NCBI RefSeq assembly: GCF_014083945.1 | Contig: NZ_CP046444.1 | Coordinates: forward strand, 2,170,001 to 2,234,000 | Length of the DNA stretch: 64,000 nucleotides | Direction: 5' to 3' | Origin: Granulicella sp. 5B5 | GTDB lineage: Bacteria; Acidobacteriota; Terriglobia; Terriglobales; Acidobacteriaceae | Shown: one piece after another, positions 18,541 through 27,267 of the stretch | Layout of the letters: each line of letters begins with the position of its first letter | Numbering within the stretch: position 1 is the stretch's first letter | The notes under the pieces: model-generated | What the model saw: the letters and a program-made list of their open reading frames with translations, nothing else | Databases searched by the model: none | What the model was told of the DNA's origin: nothing | Translations under genes and position numbers: made by a program

Positions 18541-19434
18541 ATGCTGAAACGCTGTGCGATGTCGATGCTGCTGCTGGGGGTTACTGCCGGGACGACGGGC
18601 TGTTTCTCGACGACGCGCGTGGTGCAGAAGACGCAGGCTCCGGATGTGTACCGGTCCACTTCGGTGGAGAACCTGGAGAAGATCCTTTCGGACCGCGATG
18701 CGGCGATGAAGACGCTGAACCTGCAGGTGCTGGTGACGGCGAGCGTGGGCGGATCGAAGGAAGGCAAGGTCACGGAGTACACCTCGTTCAAGGGGTATAT
18801 CTTCGTCCAGAAGCCGTCGGATGTCCGGGTGATTATGCTGCTGCCGGTGCTGGGATCGCGGGCGCTGGATGTGGTGGGCAATGCGGACACGTTCACACTG
18901 GTTCATGCGACGGCGGGGCATGGCGATGTGTGGATGACGGGGTCGAATACGGTGACGCATCCGTCGAAGAACGGGCTGGAGAACCTGCGGCCGCCAATTT
19001 TTCTGGACTCGCTGCTGGTGCCGGGGGTGAAGGACAACGAGTATGTCTCGCTGTCGGAGTCGACGCGGGTGATTCAGCCGGCGACGAAGCACCAGCCGGT
19101 GGTGGAAGAGCCGGATTATGAGATGACGATCTCGAAGACGGTGACCGACCACATTCTGCGGCCGGTGCGGATTGTGCACATCAGCCGCGTGAACATGCTG
19201 CCGTTTCAGCAGGACATCTTCGATGACCACGGGCAGATTGTGACGCAGGCGACCTATGACGCGTACCAGTCGTATGGTGACCAGGAGTTTCCGACGGTGA
19301 TTACGATCAAGCGGCCGCTGGATGAGTACACGCTGAAGCTCAATGTGACCAAGCTGACACTGAACCAGCCGTTCGATGCGGACCAGTTTGAGCTGAAGAT
19401 TCCGCCGGGGGTGGTGGTGAAGAAGATGGAGTAA
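18541..19434 (+). CDS. Outer-membrane-type lipoprotein of unknown function
   Basis: 297 residues. The N-terminus MLKRCAMSMLLLGVTAG runs into a lipobox-like TTGC with Cys at residue 21, so the mature protein is probably lipidated. The remainder is beta-rich: an early LNLQVLVTASVGG, a middle part with SLLVPGVKDNEYVSL and a C-terminal ITIKRPLDEYTLKLNVTKL. The overall pattern resembles LolA/LolB-like or DUF4292 lipoproteins that bind hydrophobic ligands, but no motif proves it. Monocistronic, with a terminator at 19472. Confidence 0.7.
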   Translation: MLKRCAMSMLLLGVTAGTTGCFSTTRVVQKTQAPDVYRSTSVENLEKILSDRDAAMKTLNLQVLVTASVGGSKEGKVTEYTSFKGYIFVQKPSDVRVIMLLPVLGSRALDVVGNADTFTLVHATAGHGDVWMTGSNTVTHPSKNGLENLRPPIFLDSLLVPGVKDNEYVSLSESTRVIQPATKHQPVVEEPDYEMTISKTVTDHILRPVRIVHISRVNMLPFQQDIFDDHGQIVTQATYDAYQSYGDQEFPTVITIKRPLDEYTLKLNVTKLTLNQPFDADQFELKIPPGVVVKKME

Positions 19435-19471
19435 GAGGCAGGGAATAGGGAGTGGGGAGTAGGGAATAGAA

Positions 19472-19500
19472 AGGCGACCTGATGAGGGTCGCCTGTTTTG
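19472..19500 (+). terminator. Intrinsic terminator after the lipoprotein gene
   Basis: AGGCGACC (19472-19479) / GGTCGCCT (19487-19494) with a 7-base loop, followed by GTTTTG. Confidence 0.75.
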
Positions 19501-19520
19501 TTGCGGGGGAGTGTATTGGG

Positions 19521-20585
19521 TTAGGCCAGGCCGGCGCGGTGGGTGTGGGCGGCGATGTGGTCGTTGATGTCCAGGGCGAGGGCCAGGGCGGCGCGGCCGG
19601 CTTCGCCGGAGACTCGTGGAGGGGTACGGTTCTTGATGGCTTGGAGGAAATCTTCGATTTCGAGGAGGAGGGGTTCGCCTTTGGGGATGTCGGCCTTGGT
19701 GAGGGAGAAGCCGGCGGTGGGGTGCGAAGGGTCGGGTGAAGCGGCTGAGGCCTGGGCGAAGAACTGCGCGGCGAGCTGGGGGTCGTCGGCGACGGCGGCG
19801 AGGCCGGCGACGAGGCGCGGGTCGACGTCGATGGAGAGCAACTCCTGGCGGGCGAAGTCGAGCGAGAGGTACTGGTGGGGCTGAAAGAGGCGGAGCTTGC
19901 GGACCTGCTCGGTGGAGATGCGGCTGGCGGTGAAGTTGGCGACGCAGCCGGATTCGAACTCGACACGGACGTTCGCGATGTCGGCCTTTTGGGAGAGGAT
20001 GGGGATGCCGACGGCGCGGACTTCGTAGACCGGCGAGTTGGTAAGCGAGAGGACGATGTCGAGGTCGTGGATCATGAGGTCGAGCACGACGTCGACGTCG
20101 AGTGAGCGCGGGGTGAAGATGCTGAGGCGGTGGGCCTCAAAGAACATGGGCTTGTTGAGCGCGGCGAGTGTGGCCGTGACCGCGGGGTTGAAGCGTTCTA
20201 AATGTCCAACCGCAAGTATGCGGTCGCGCTCTCGCGCGAGGGACAGCAGGTGATCGGCTTCGGCGAGCGTGGCGGCGAAGGGCTTTTCGATGAGGACGTC
20301 GATGCCTGAGAGCAGGAGCAGCTCGGCCACGGCGGCGTGATGGATGGTGGGCACGCAGACGGAGGCGGCGTCGAGCTGGAGGCCGGTGTCGAGGAGCTCG
20401 TTGACGGTGGCGAAGGCGGGGATGTTGTACTGGCTGGCGTAGAGGGTGCGGCGCTGCTCGTCAGTGTCGACGAAGGCTGCGAGCTGAACGAGGCCGGGGT
20501 GTGCGGCCTCGAGCTCGCGGTAGACACGGAGATGATTGCGCCCGAAGGCGCCTGTCCCGATGACGGCGACGCGTAGAGGGGGCAT
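19521..20585 (-). CDS. Gfo/Idh/MocA family NAD(P)-dependent oxidoreductase
   Basis: 354 residues. N-terminal Rossmann fold VAVIGTGAFGRNHLRVY (residues 5-21), conserved lysine motif VLIEKPFA near residue 120, and LDLMIHDLDIVLSL in the substrate domain. The MIHDLDI form is common in sugar-nucleotide oxidoreductases, for example the UDP-GlcNAc 3-dehydrogenase GnnA that modifies lipid A precursors, so a cell-envelope sugar role is possible; no partner aminotransferase is next to it. A 74-residue protein gene lies 2 bp upstream in the same operon. Confidence 0.85.
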   Translation of the reverse strand: MPPLRVAVIGTGAFGRNHLRVYRELEAAHPGLVQLAAFVDTDEQRRTLYASQYNIPAFATVNELLDTGLQLDAASVCVPTIHHAAVAELLLLSGIDVLIEKPFAATLAEADHLLSLARERDRILAVGHLERFNPAVTATLAALNKPMFFEAHRLSIFTPRSLDVDVVLDLMIHDLDIVLSLTNSPVYEVRAVGIPILSQKADIANVRVEFESGCVANFTASRISTEQVRKLRLFQPHQYLSLDFARQELLSIDVDPRLVAGLAAVADDPQLAAQFFAQASAASPDPSHPTAGFSLTKADIPKGEPLLLEIEDFLQAIKNRTPPRVSGEAGRAALALALDINDHIAAHTHRAGLA

Positions 20586-20587
20586 GG

Positions 20588-20812
20588 CTACTTGGCGGGT
20601 GCGGGTGTGGGGGACTCAACCGCGGTGCGGCAGCGGGCGTAGAGGTCGAAGATCTGGGCGACCTGGTCTTCGGTCTTCGCGGTGGAGGGAACGCCAAAGC
20701 CGGTGGTCGATGCGGCGGACTTGTTGCCGAGGTTGGCGTGCGAAGCGACGAACTTGAGGAGATCGAGAGCGATGTCTTCGGAGCGGCGTGTTGCGGAGTT
20801 GTTGGAGTCCAT
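20588..20812 (-). CDS. Small conserved-looking protein, function unknown
   Basis: 74 residues, first gene of a two-gene operon with the oxidoreductase (2-bp gap). Hydrophilic at both ends with a helical, mildly hydrophobic middle: SEDIALDLLKFVASHANLG and EDQVAQIFDLYARCRTAV. No signal peptide, membrane helix or known motif. ATG 20812 is the only good start. Tight coupling suggests a partner or regulator of the oxidoreductase. Confidence 0.65.
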   Translation of the reverse strand: MDSNNSATRRSEDIALDLLKFVASHANLGNKSAASTTGFGVPSTAKTEDQVAQIFDLYARCRTAVESPTPAPAK

Positions 20813-20931
20813 AAGTGCCTTTCGGTGTGATGCCCTTCAGCAGTGTGCTTTAGCAAGGGACACATGGAGATGGTAGCAGGACGGTGCTTGGATTTTGAGA
20901 GGTGCCCGGAGACGGGGAGGAGAGAGCCATC

Positions 20932-21369
20932 GTGACGAAGATCTTCAGTGAAGTGGTGAAGGGTTTTGAGTGGCTGGGCAAGAAGGTTACGGGCGCGGCG
21001 GGTGAGATCGGCAAGGTGATTGCGATCACGTCGGATGTGGAGTCGGATGCGCAGACGCTGCTGCCGGAGGTGGTGACGGTGATCGACGATGTGGGCGCGT
21101 TTACAGGGGCGATGGTGAAGGACGGTGGGGCCGCGTTCACGCAGCTGCGCCTGTTGAGCGTGGCGGTGCTGGCGGCGTATGCGGCCAAGGGGATGAACTT
21201 CGCCGACGATGCGGCGGTGCTGAGTGCTTTGAAGAGCTTTGGTGAGACGGTGATGGCGCATGGGACATGGCTGGATGTGATCACGGACGGCGAGAAGCTG
21301 GCGACGGACTTCGACAAGCTGGGCTCGTCGGCGGCTGCGGCGCTGCAGAAGCTAAATGCGGACGCGTAA
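20932..21369 (+). CDS. Helical protein at the edge of the virion cluster, unknown
   Basis: 145 residues from GTG 20932, chosen because GGGGAGG lies at 20914-20920; the frame opens further upstream. The sequence is Ala-, Val- and Asp-rich and predicted helical: FSEVVKGFEWLGKKVTGAAG at the start, then LRLLSVAVLAAYAAKGM, long enough for a membrane segment but flanked by acidic residues. No known motif. Position just before the fibre-like gene suggests a role with the prophage-derived locus, but it could be an independent cellular gene. Confidence 0.55.
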   Translation: MTKIFSEVVKGFEWLGKKVTGAAGEIGKVIAITSDVESDAQTLLPEVVTVIDDVGAFTGAMVKDGGAAFTQLRLLSVAVLAAYAAKGMNFADDAAVLSALKSFGETVMAHGTWLDVITDGEKLATDFDKLGSSAAAALQKLNADA

Positions 21370-21473
21370 GCAAGTGGGTGATCGCTAGAGGTGCTGAAGA
21401 TAAGGCCGGTGCGATGTGCATGCTTGCTACCCCGCTCAGGCCTTGGTTGATATCGACATCGGTGGCAGCTTTA

Positions 21474-21499
21474 CCCATGTCCCAAAGTCGGGACATGGG
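21474..21499. repeat. Perfect hairpin repeat upstream of the fibre-like gene
   Basis: CCCATGTCCC (21474-21483) and GGGACATGGG (21490-21499) with loop AAAGTC. It looks like a REP-type extragenic palindrome, and it could also act as a terminator after the 20932 gene. Confidence 0.6.
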
Positions 21500-21553
21500 G
21501 CACCCAGCGTGCGGTGGATTTTGAAGATGAAGCGATGGACGCATGGAGGAGAG

Positions 21554-24500
21554 ATGAGCGGAGTGAGTCGAGGTGTGACGCTGGTGTGTTTGCTGCTGGC
21601 GTTGATGACCGGTTATGGAGCGATGGCGAGAGCGCAGAGCCCCTTGCCGACGACCACTGTACAGGACACGGTCTATAACGCGAGTGGTGCTCCGGTGAGT
21701 GGGACGGTGCTGGTGAGCTGGACGGATTTCACGACAGCTTCGGGCGCGGTGATTCCGGCGGGGACCACGTCCGCAACGATTGAAACGAACGGGGCGCTGT
21801 CGATTGCGCTGGCGCCGAATGCGGGAGCGACGCCGATCGGCAGCTACTATACCGCGACGTTCCACCTGAGCGACGGCACAACAAGCCGTCAATACTGGAT
21901 TGTCCCTGTGACGGTGCCCGGGGGCGGGCCGGCGAAACTGTCGGCCATCCAGAGCCAGGTTTTACCGACGAGCGTGGCGATGCAGACGGTGTCGAAGGCG
22001 TATGTGGACCATGCGATTGCCGCGGCGGTGACGGGGACGCCGGCGGACACGACGTCGGTGTATGTGCTGAAGACGGGCGACACGATGACGGGACCGCTGG
22101 TCCTGCCCGCCGATCCGGTGAGTCCGAACCAGGCGGCGGACAAGAATTATGTAGACGAGAACGTGACGGCGATTGCGAGCGGTGTTGGCGGCAAGGTGAG
22201 CCTTCTGCCGTCGGTGACGCAGGCGGTGTCGCAGCCGAGCGGCACGGAGCTGGATGTCAACAAGCTGAATGGTGAGTTGTATGCGAGCCAGTATCTGAGC
22301 GGTGCCGGGAACAACGGTATCGGCAATGCGCTGGCGAGCGCCGACTGCGCGAGCGGCTGCGATGTGAAGGTGCAGCCGACGTACACGGGTAACGATGGAG
22401 CGAACGCGGCGGGGATGCCGTCGAATGCGGTGGTGATCGACCAGCGGGGCGGAGCGGAGGTGAGGACGACGCTGAATCCGCTGGCTCCGCGGGCGGCGGA
22501 GAACGTGAGTGAGAGTGTCACGCAGACGTCCACGCTTTCGGCGGTGCAACTGCAGCAGGCGAGGCCGGGCGCCCTGGGTGTTGCAGGGTATACGGCGACG
22601 ATGACGGAGAATGCGCTGACGGGCGGCTCGAACCAGTATCCGCAGGGCATTGAGACGCCGCCGTACTTCAAGAACACGTATGGCGTGCTGCAGCTTACGG
22701 GCGTGTACAACACGCAGGGGCAGCATGTGCAGTTCGGCAATGCGCTGTCGTGCTATGGCGTGGGCGACTGCCTTGCGGGTGGTCAGTTCATTACGACGTC
22801 GGGTGGGTATCGAGACAATGCGGATGAGGGGGCGCATCCGTTCGATCTGCAGATCAGTGAAGATCTCCATGTGTTCACTGGGACGTGTACGTCGGGATGT
22901 ATGACAGGAGCGACGAGTCTTTATGTGACGCCGAGCTCGGGCTCGCAGACACAGGGCGATGGCCGGTTTCTGATCGACACGAACCCGGCGAAGACGATCT
23001 CAAGTGGGCAGTTGACGGGGGGAGTGTTCGGGACATCGAATGGGTATCTTCCGTTTGGCGAGGCGACGTTCACGGGAACGAGCTTTCCGGTGAGCGTGTT
23101 CCTGGCGACGAGTCAGGCGGCGGTCTCGCAGCCGGCGAACATGGCGCCGGGGACCGTTACGCTGGCGATCAATACGAGCGGAGTACCTGCCGGTTATGCG
23201 ACGAGCACGACGGCACTCCCTGCCAGCGGTGTGGCCTGTGTTGCGGATGGAGGCGGAGGGAACTCCGACACACCGAACTTTGAGATGGCGAACTACACGG
23301 TGGTGGATGGAAGCCACATCAGCTTGACGCTGAACAAGGTGCATGAGGCGGGTGCGACGGTGGCAGTGGGAGGGCTCTGCGGCTACGGTATCGAGCAGAC
23401 AGTGGATACGCGGTATGGCATTCGCCAGCTGTGGCCGGTGGTGGGTTCGCTGAGCGCGAAGAGCTTGTACTACGCGGAGTCCGGGATGTCGCTGCTTGGC
23501 AACCATGGGGCTGGAAGCACGAGCGCTTATCTCAACCAGTCGTTCCCGATTGCATCCGTCACGAGAGCGAGTGGCGTGGTGACGGTGAACATGGGCGGGA
23601 GCCCGATCTACGACCTGACGGGACTGACGCTGAATGTTGCCGGGGTTGCCGACGCGAGTTATAACGGCAGCTTCCAGGTGTCGATGACTGGGCCGAATAC
23701 GTTCACGTACAACAGCGCTGGTGCGGACGGCACGAGCTCGGGCGGTACGTTGAGCTATGTAACGGGCGGATATGTGCTGTATCCGCTGGCGGAGGTGTTG
23801 AGTGTGTTCAACCCTGCGAACAAGCAGGTGGATGGCACGCTGACGCTGGGAGCGAATACGGTCGCGTGGGCGAGCGGCGATACGGTCGAGGAGCCGCACT
23901 ACTACAAGGCGCAGACATATGCGGACACGGAGCTGATTACGCAGTATGAGCCGCGCCCCACGCAGTTTGTGAGCGCAGGCAAGACGTACGCGGGTCTGAT
24001 GGGTGTGGGCGCGCGGGGCTGGCAGATCACCAATGCGACGCCGGCGAACTTTTACTTCGGTGCCGGTGGGTCCTATAACGTGCCGGACGATGCCTATGTG
24101 GTGTCCGGCCCGTGGGGGAACGACTTCGAGGTGGATGCGGGCGCGAGTGCGGTGATGCGCGTGCATTGCAACCTCTACGGCTGTGGCCGGTGGGACTCGA
24201 GCTACCAACTGTTCGATCTGGATGCTGTCTCGGGAGGCCAGGACTACCTGACGTATTCGCCGCAGTCGAGGACGGCGGCGTGGGATGTTGGTGGGATCTC
24301 GTACTCGTTCTCACCGCAGGCGTTTACGGCGCCGACGATCAACGTGGGAACGTTGAACGCGACGACGATCAATGGCCCGGTGAAGGCGTCGTCGCTGGCC
24401 ACCAACGCAGTGGTGAACACGGCGGCCTTTCAGCACTTTCACGTAACGATGTGCATCACGACGAGTGGTGCCGGGAACTGGTGCGATGCGACAGCAACGT

Positions 24501-24691
24501 TCCCGGTGGCGGAGCCGGACACCAGCTACGCACTGGTGTGCATGCTCAACTCGTCTACCGGGCCCGCGACCAATGCGCAAGCCAGTTTGAGCTATTATGC
24601 CCCGACGACAACGACGGTGAATCTGCGCATGAGCAACGTCGGACCGGCTCCAAACAGCGGTGTCGCGGACTGCACTCTGATCCACGACTAG
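21554..24691 (+). CDS. Large secreted tail-fibre-like protein
   Basis: 1045 residues. ATG 21554 has GGAGG at 21545-21549. The N-terminus is a textbook Sec signal (SRGVTLVCLLLALMTGYG, cleavage expected after ARA). A beta domain follows, then phage tail-fibre repeats: SKAYVDHAIAA, VLKTGDTMTGPLVLP and QAADKNYVDENV at about residues 140-215. The long remainder is Gly/Ser/Thr-rich, beta-rich and carries paired cysteines (CASGC, CTSGC, CNLYGC). The C-terminus reads as a small beta domain. Fibre proteins of phages normally lack export signals, so this is more like an exported adhesin that borrowed fibre modules. It sits before the terminase gene, from which a hairpin separates it. Confidence 0.7.
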   Translation: MSGVSRGVTLVCLLLALMTGYGAMARAQSPLPTTTVQDTVYNASGAPVSGTVLVSWTDFTTASGAVIPAGTTSATIETNGALSIALAPNAGATPIGSYYTATFHLSDGTTSRQYWIVPVTVPGGGPAKLSAIQSQVLPTSVAMQTVSKAYVDHAIAAAVTGTPADTTSVYVLKTGDTMTGPLVLPADPVSPNQAADKNYVDENVTAIASGVGGKVSLLPSVTQAVSQPSGTELDVNKLNGELYASQYLSGAGNNGIGNALASADCASGCDVKVQPTYTGNDGANAAGMPSNAVVIDQRGGAEVRTTLNPLAPRAAENVSESVTQTSTLSAVQLQQARPGALGVAGYTATMTENALTGGSNQYPQGIETPPYFKNTYGVLQLTGVYNTQGQHVQFGNALSCYGVGDCLAGGQFITTSGGYRDNADEGAHPFDLQISEDLHVFTGTCTSGCMTGATSLYVTPSSGSQTQGDGRFLIDTNPAKTISSGQLTGGVFGTSNGYLPFGEATFTGTSFPVSVFLATSQAAVSQPANMAPGTVTLAINTSGVPAGYATSTTALPASGVACVADGGGGNSDTPNFEMANYTVVDGSHISLTLNKVHEAGATVAVGGLCGYGIEQTVDTRYGIRQLWPVVGSLSAKSLYYAESGMSLLGNHGAGSTSAYLNQSFPIASVTRASGVVTVNMGGSPIYDLTGLTLNVAGVADASYNGSFQVSMTGPNTFTYNSAGADGTSSGGTLSYVTGGYVLYPLAEVLSVFNPANKQVDGTLTLGANTVAWASGDTVEEPHYYKAQTYADTELITQYEPRPTQFVSAGKTYAGLMGVGARGWQITNATPANFYFGAGGSYNVPDDAYVVSGPWGNDFEVDAGASAVMRVHCNLYGCGRWDSSYQLFDLDAVSGGQDYLTYSPQSRTAAWDVGGISYSFSPQAFTAPTINVGTLNATTINGPVKASSLATNAVVNTAAFQHFHVTMCITTSGAGNWCDATATFPVAEPDTSYALVCMLNSSTGPATNAQASLSYYAPTTTTVNLRMSNVGPAPNSGVADCTLIHD

Positions 24692-24737
24692 CTTCAGCGG
24701 GAAGGCTGAGGGTGTTGCAGTGCGGCGATAACGGCGT

Positions 24738-24770
24738 GGGCTCCCCTGATGGTTCAAGGGAGCCCGCAGC
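24738..24770 (+). terminator. Hairpin between fibre-like and terminase genes
   Basis: GGGCTCCC (24738-24745) / GGGAGCCC (24758-24765), 12-base loop, followed by GCAGCGTTT. Terminator-like, but with a weak T tract. Confidence 0.55.
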
Positions 24771-24795
24771 GTTTCGGGAAGGGTTGCATGGGGTA

Positions 24796-26298
24796 GTGAG
24801 AGTGGATGACGCATCCGTATTAAAAGAGTTGGGCCAGCTGATGGAGGGTGGTCCTGAAATAAGGATAGCCGTGGCTGCAGAGTTGCTGAGAATACGGCAT
24901 CGTGCGGGCAGTATCAGGCCCTTGATCGCCAACCCGGCCCAGCGCCGGTTTGAGCGGTGGAGCGGACGGCAGAACATCGTGTTGAAGGCCCGTCAGATGG
25001 GCATGACAACGTGGGTGGCCGCGAGGTTCTTTCTGCGGACGATCACGCGGCCTGGCACTGTGACGTTGCAGGTGGCGCATACGCGATCGGCGGCGGAGTC
25101 GATCTTTCGGATTGTGCAGCGGATGTGGGAGGAGTTGCCCGCTGATCTGCGCGAGGGCCCACTGCGCAGGAGCCGTGCGAATGTGGGACAGATGCTGTTC
25201 CCTCGCATCGATAGCGAGTTCCGGATTGCGAGCGCGAGCGATGAGGGTGTCGGCCGCGGGCTGACGATCCAGAACCTGCACTGCAGCGAGGTGAGCCGCT
25301 GGGCCGGAGATGCAGCGGAGACGCTGGCAGGTCTGCGCGCGGCCCTGGCGAAAGATGGCGAGATGGTGATGGAGAGCACGCCGAATGGAGCCTATGGGGC
25401 GTTCTACGACGAGTGGCGTACGGCGTCTGAGCCCGGTGGTAAGGGGGATGGCCTGGTGCGACACTTTCTGCCCTGGTGGCTGGAGCCTGCTTATTGTGGA
25501 GCTGCAGTCGATGCGTCGTCGTTGACGACCGAAGAGTGCGAGCTGGTTGCGAGGCACAGTTTGACGCTTGGGCAGATAAGTTTTCGCCGAGGCCTCGAGC
25601 GCAGTTATGGACAACTGCGCTCGCAGGAGTTTGCCGAGGATGCTGAGACATGCTTCCGGGTAAGCGGATCGTCGTGCTTTGATGTGCAAGCGGTTGAACG
25701 AAGGGTGCTGCAAGCCCCGGAACCGCGAGAGAGGCGTTCGAACGGGGCTTTGCAGATCTGGCTGCCGCCTATGCCAGGTAAGGACTACCTGCTGGCTGTC
25801 GATTCGTGCGGAGGCGGTGGGGAAGGTGATTATGCCGCGGTGCAGGTGCTCGAGGTGCAGACGGGGCTGCAGTGTGCGGAGCTGCAGCAGAGGCTGCGTC
25901 CTGCGGAGCTGGCGAGGGTCGCCGCGGAGGTTGCGCGTGAGTATAACGGTTCCGTGATCGTGGTGGAGAGGAACAACCATGGCGCGGCGGTGATTGCGTA
26001 TCTGCAGACGAACGAGCGGTATGAGCGGCTGTGGCATGATGGCAGCGAGGCCGGGTGGCTGACGAGCTCGGCGAGCAAGCCGGAGATGATTGCGCGGCTG
26101 GGGTCGTTGCTGGAGAGTGCGCCGGAGATGTTCATGAGCCGTCGCCTGCTGGGCGAGTGCAGGACGTTTGTGTCGAATGAACGCGGCGGCAGTGGAGCAG
26201 CGAGTGGGGCGCACGACGACCTGGTGATGGCGATGGCCATTGGGCAGGCTGTACGTGCGCGGATGCTGGAGAGCGGCGGGCGCGGCAGGAGCAGGTGA
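24796..26298 (+). CDS. Phage terminase large subunit (packaging ATPase/nuclease)
   Basis: About 500 residues. The ATPase domain shows RQNIVLKARQMGMTTWVA, a Walker A variant as in many terminases, LQVAHTRSAAESIF, and IQNLHCSEVSRW as the Walker B/coupling region, followed by MESTPNGAYGAFYDEW. The nuclease domain begins with YLLAVDSCGGGGEGDYAAVQV (first metal Asp) and ends with SGAHDDLVMAMAIG (last metal Asp pair). Both catalytic halves therefore look intact. Start is uncertain: GTG 24796, GTG 24802 and TTG 24784 are all in frame, with GGGAAGGG at 24776. No small terminase gene is adjacent. Confidence 0.85.
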   Translation: MRVDDASVLKELGQLMEGGPEIRIAVAAELLRIRHRAGSIRPLIANPAQRRFERWSGRQNIVLKARQMGMTTWVAARFFLRTITRPGTVTLQVAHTRSAAESIFRIVQRMWEELPADLREGPLRRSRANVGQMLFPRIDSEFRIASASDEGVGRGLTIQNLHCSEVSRWAGDAAETLAGLRAALAKDGEMVMESTPNGAYGAFYDEWRTASEPGGKGDGLVRHFLPWWLEPAYCGAAVDASSLTTEECELVARHSLTLGQISFRRGLERSYGQLRSQEFAEDAETCFRVSGSSCFDVQAVERRVLQAPEPRERRSNGALQIWLPPMPGKDYLLAVDSCGGGGEGDYAAVQVLEVQTGLQCAELQQRLRPAELARVAAEVAREYNGSVIVVERNNHGAAVIAYLQTNERYERLWHDGSEAGWLTSSASKPEMIARLGSLLESAPEMFMSRRLLGECRTFVSNERGGSGAASGAHDDLVMAMAIGQAVRARMLESGGRGRSR

Positions 26299-26351
26299 AC
26301 TGTCGTCCATGCAAGCCGCCGTGAACTGCGGTAAGGTTTGCATGGAGGCAG

Positions 26352-27221
26352 GTGCACTTGGCAGTCATGGCGGTACAGGCAATTCGACCGATGCGGGGTG
26401 GAGCGCAGAGCCAGTTGATGCTCGGCGGCGACGGCAAGCTGTGGGTGGTGAAGTTCAAGAACAACCCACAGCATCTGCGTGTGCTGGCGAATGAGCTGAT
26501 TGCGACGCGGATCGCGGAGGCGGTTGGGCTGTCGGTGCCGAAGACGGATGTGGTGGAGGTGAGTGAGTGGCTGATCGAGCACTCGCCCGGCATGATGGTG
26601 AGTGGAGAGCGCGGCGGCCGCGTGCGCTGCGAGCCGGGGCTGCAGTTCGGCAGCCAGTTTGTGGGCGGGCTGATGCCGGGGCAGGTGGTGGATTATCTGC
26701 CGGAGTCGCAGCTGGATGAGGTGCGTAACCTTGCCGAGTTCGCAGGCATGCTGGCCGTGGACAAGTGGACCGGCAACTGCAATGGAAGGCAGGCGGTGTA
26801 TGAACGCAAGCCGCGTGAGAAGCGCTATCGCGCGGTGTTCGTGGACCAGGGCTACTGCTTCAACGTGGGCGACTGGAGCTTCCCGGACTCGCCGCTGCGT
26901 GGGGTGTTTCCGCGCAACCTGGTGTATCGGCAGGTGACGGGATGGAAGAGCTTTGAGCCGTGGCTGGGACGGATCGAGTCGTTCCCGGCGGAGGCGCTGT
27001 GGCAGATCGCCGAGGAGGTGCCGCCGGAGTGGTATGGCGGCGACACGCGGGTGATCGAGGGCCTGATGGAGACGCTGCTGAAGCGGCGAGAGCGGGTACG
27101 GGACCTGATCACGCAGTTTCGGCGCTCGGACAGAGAACCGTTCCCGAAATGGGGCGCGGTGGAGGGTGTCTACGAGACAACGGGCCAGCAACAGCCGCAG
27201 GTGGGCGGATTTATCATGTAG
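26352..27221 (+). CDS. HipA-like kinase domain protein (HipA_2 type)
   Basis: 289 residues from GTG 26352; ATG 26367 is an alternative. LWVVKFKNNPQHLRVLANELIATRIAE looks like the nucleotide-binding lysine and following helix of a HipA-like kinase (K-F then the conserved Glu). LAVDKWTGNCNGRQ corresponds to the catalytic loop (D-x-W-x-x-N-x-N-x-R), and VFVDQGYCFN to the metal-binding Asp. It is shorter than HipA toxins and lacks a HipB partner; this group is usually found with a DUF3037 protein, which is present here two genes on. Cargo between the terminase and portal genes. Confidence 0.75.
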   Translation: MHLAVMAVQAIRPMRGGAQSQLMLGGDGKLWVVKFKNNPQHLRVLANELIATRIAEAVGLSVPKTDVVEVSEWLIEHSPGMMVSGERGGRVRCEPGLQFGSQFVGGLMPGQVVDYLPESQLDEVRNLAEFAGMLAVDKWTGNCNGRQAVYERKPREKRYRAVFVDQGYCFNVGDWSFPDSPLRGVFPRNLVYRQVTGWKSFEPWLGRIESFPAEALWQIAEEVPPEWYGGDTRVIEGLMETLLKRRERVRDLITQFRRSDREPFPKWGAVEGVYETTGQQQPQVGGFIM

Positions 27222-27267
27222 CCTCGCAGAGGCTGATGCGGGCTGGGCGGGAGGATGCGTGCAAGGG

